Made by a program: the position numbers and the translations under genes
Notes under the pieces: model-generated
The model's database searches: none
The model's input: only the letters and a program-made list of their open reading frames with translations
What the model was told of the DNA's origin: nothing
Assembly: GCF_003217475.1 (NCBI RefSeq)
Contig: NZ_QJSP01000014.1
Coordinates: 105,855 to 169,854 of the forward strand
Length of the DNA stretch: 64,000 bases
Direction of reading: 5' to 3'
DNA from: Williamsia limnetica
Lineage (GTDB): Bacteria; Actinomycetota; Actinomycetes; Mycobacteriales; Mycobacteriaceae
Shown: positions 63,291 to 64,000 of the stretch, in pieces
Numbering within the stretch: position 1 is the stretch's first letter
Layout of the letters: each line of letters starts with the position of its first letter

Positions 63291-63908
63291 ATGGCCAAAA
63301 GTCGGGCTAAGAAGCCACCTCCTACCAAGCCGCCTACGCCCGCTGTGGCGCGCCAGGTGTTCTCGGAACTGAATGCGACGTTCTACACCGCCGATCCTGG
63401 CGAGTTCCTGACGATGCGGGTAGAAGCGCTGTCTCTGATGGCTGCGCCTGATGAGGCGTTGGCTGCGTCTTTCGGGTCAGAGCGCACGATCGGGGCCACG
63501 CAGTTTGGATCGATGCCGGTGCCAGACGCGGAGGCCCGCCAGCGTTACATCCAGACTGAAGCCGTCATCATCTTTCACCACGCGGCCGAGCTGGTCCTCC
63601 GGCTCTTCTTTGCGCACACAGAACGGGAGACATGCCCGTGGTTCGCGATGGCCGCTTCCACGAGTTTCGCAGACTTCAAAGACAAGGTGGCCAAGTCGCT
63701 CGATGCGGGGTTTGACCGGGTCGAGATAGCGATGGTCTTTCTGGGCGGGACAGACCCCAAAGATGCCGCGATTGGAGCGACGGAGGAGGAGTTCAGCGAG
63801 ACGGTAGAAGCAATCCGACAGCTACTTCACTTCGCCGCGTACAGATTGTTGAAGGAGTCCTTTCTTTACAACGCATCCAAACATGGCCTCACCGCCGTGC
63901 AGCTGTGA
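63291..63908 (+). CDS. Protein of unknown function, perhaps C-terminally truncated
   Basis: A 205-residue protein with a basic proline-rich start (KSRAKKPPPTKPPTPAVAR) and a helical body (TEAVIIFHHAAELVLRLFFAHTER; ETVEAIRQLLHFAAYRLLKESFLYNASKHGLTAVQL). The end YNASKHGLTAVQL reads as if more should follow, and the sequence after the stop looks like the edge of an insertion element. Not recognised. Confidence 0.55.
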   Translation: MAKSRAKKPPPTKPPTPAVARQVFSELNATFYTADPGEFLTMRVEALSLMAAPDEALAASFGSERTIGATQFGSMPVPDAEARQRYIQTEAVIIFHHAAELVLRLFFAHTERETCPWFAMAASTSFADFKDKVAKSLDAGFDRVEIAMVFLGGTDPKDAAIGATEEEFSETVEAIRQLLHFAAYRLLKESFLYNASKHGLTAVQL

Positions 63909-63985
63909 GGTGGGCCCTTCGTAGTGGTCCAGTTGTTGTGCGACTCTGTTGCCCGAGTGTTTGGGCAGGAAGAATCGACGACGAC

Positions 63986-64000
63986 ATGGCAGGTAGCAAG
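63986..64000 (+). CDS. Start of a possible transposase gene at the window edge
   Basis: ATG at 63986 reads MAGSK and runs off the window. Several actinobacterial IS3-family OrfA proteins start MAGSKNY, and the preceding 80 bases contain no phage-like coding. Only five codons are visible, so this is a hint. Confidence 0.25.

Noticed and set aside
63074..63328. Minus-strand ORF of 84 codons
   Set aside because: Overlaps two better frames and looks like a shadow of GC-rich DNA.

Overview
The window is GC-rich actinobacterial DNA. Gene order and content point to a mycolic-acid-forming member of the Mycobacteriales, most likely Gordonia or a close relative. The signs are valS-folC-ndk-rne-rplU-rpmA-obg-proB, a SepIVA-type DivIVA protein beside DUF177-rnc-mutM-smc, the rpsP-KH-rimM-trmD ... 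rplS-lepB-rnhB-DUF2469-yraN chain, a secreted mycolyltransferase, and many leaderless starts (TAnnnT, then about six bases, then the start codon). The genus is an inference from gene order.

Positions 1-11000 hold valS (5' end outside the window), folC, a DUF4233 membrane protein, a small secreted protein, ndk, an RNase E/G with long disordered arms, ribosomal proteins L21 and L27, Obg and ProB. Positions 11000-14700 carry a sirtuin and, on the minus strand, the ectoine operon ectA-ectB-ectC. Positions 14700-24200 are rsmD, coaD, sepIVA, DUF177, rnc, mutM, a nitroreductase, an OsmC protein, acylphosphatase and smc. An HNH nuclease and a two-gene ergothioneine locus (egtB-egtD) follow on the minus strand. 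Positions 26900-35600 hold ftsY, the nitrogen operon amt-glnK-glnD behind GlnR-like repeats, ffh and an amidohydrolase. A divergent XRE-cupin regulator and flavoprotein share an intergenic inverted repeat. Positions 37300-44900 are the rpsP-to-rnhB translation and secretion block. Between trmD and rplS it contains an extra cassette that looks like a type VII secretion-associated module, plus a membrane protein. Positions 44850-49520 are a probable trehalose-lipid locus: a PapA-like acyltransferase, an MFS exporter and an Ag85-type mycolyltransferase.

At about 49,890 the conserved yraN gene breaks off, and the rest of the window is a degraded prophage or island. Its packaging, capsid and tail genes (terminase small subunit, portal/MuF, tail spike) carry frameshifts, stops and a deletion. 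An IS481-type transposase with two compensating frameshifts has landed in a phage gene. In contrast, several minus-strand genes in the island (two pairs of small membrane proteins, a 264-residue membrane protein, an HNH nuclease) and a plus-strand GIY-YIG protein are intact. A 128-nt segment at 52609-52736 folds as plus-strand RNA into a 17-bp helix with two tandem G.U pairs plus internal hairpins, and looks like an undescribed structured RNA.

The items I would look at first are that RNA, the type VII-like cassette at 39403-41569, the intact membrane-protein genes in the dead prophage, the promoter module shared by rpsP and rplS, and the paired DnaA boxes in front of the broken yraN. No tRNA, rRNA, CRISPR array or integrase was seen.
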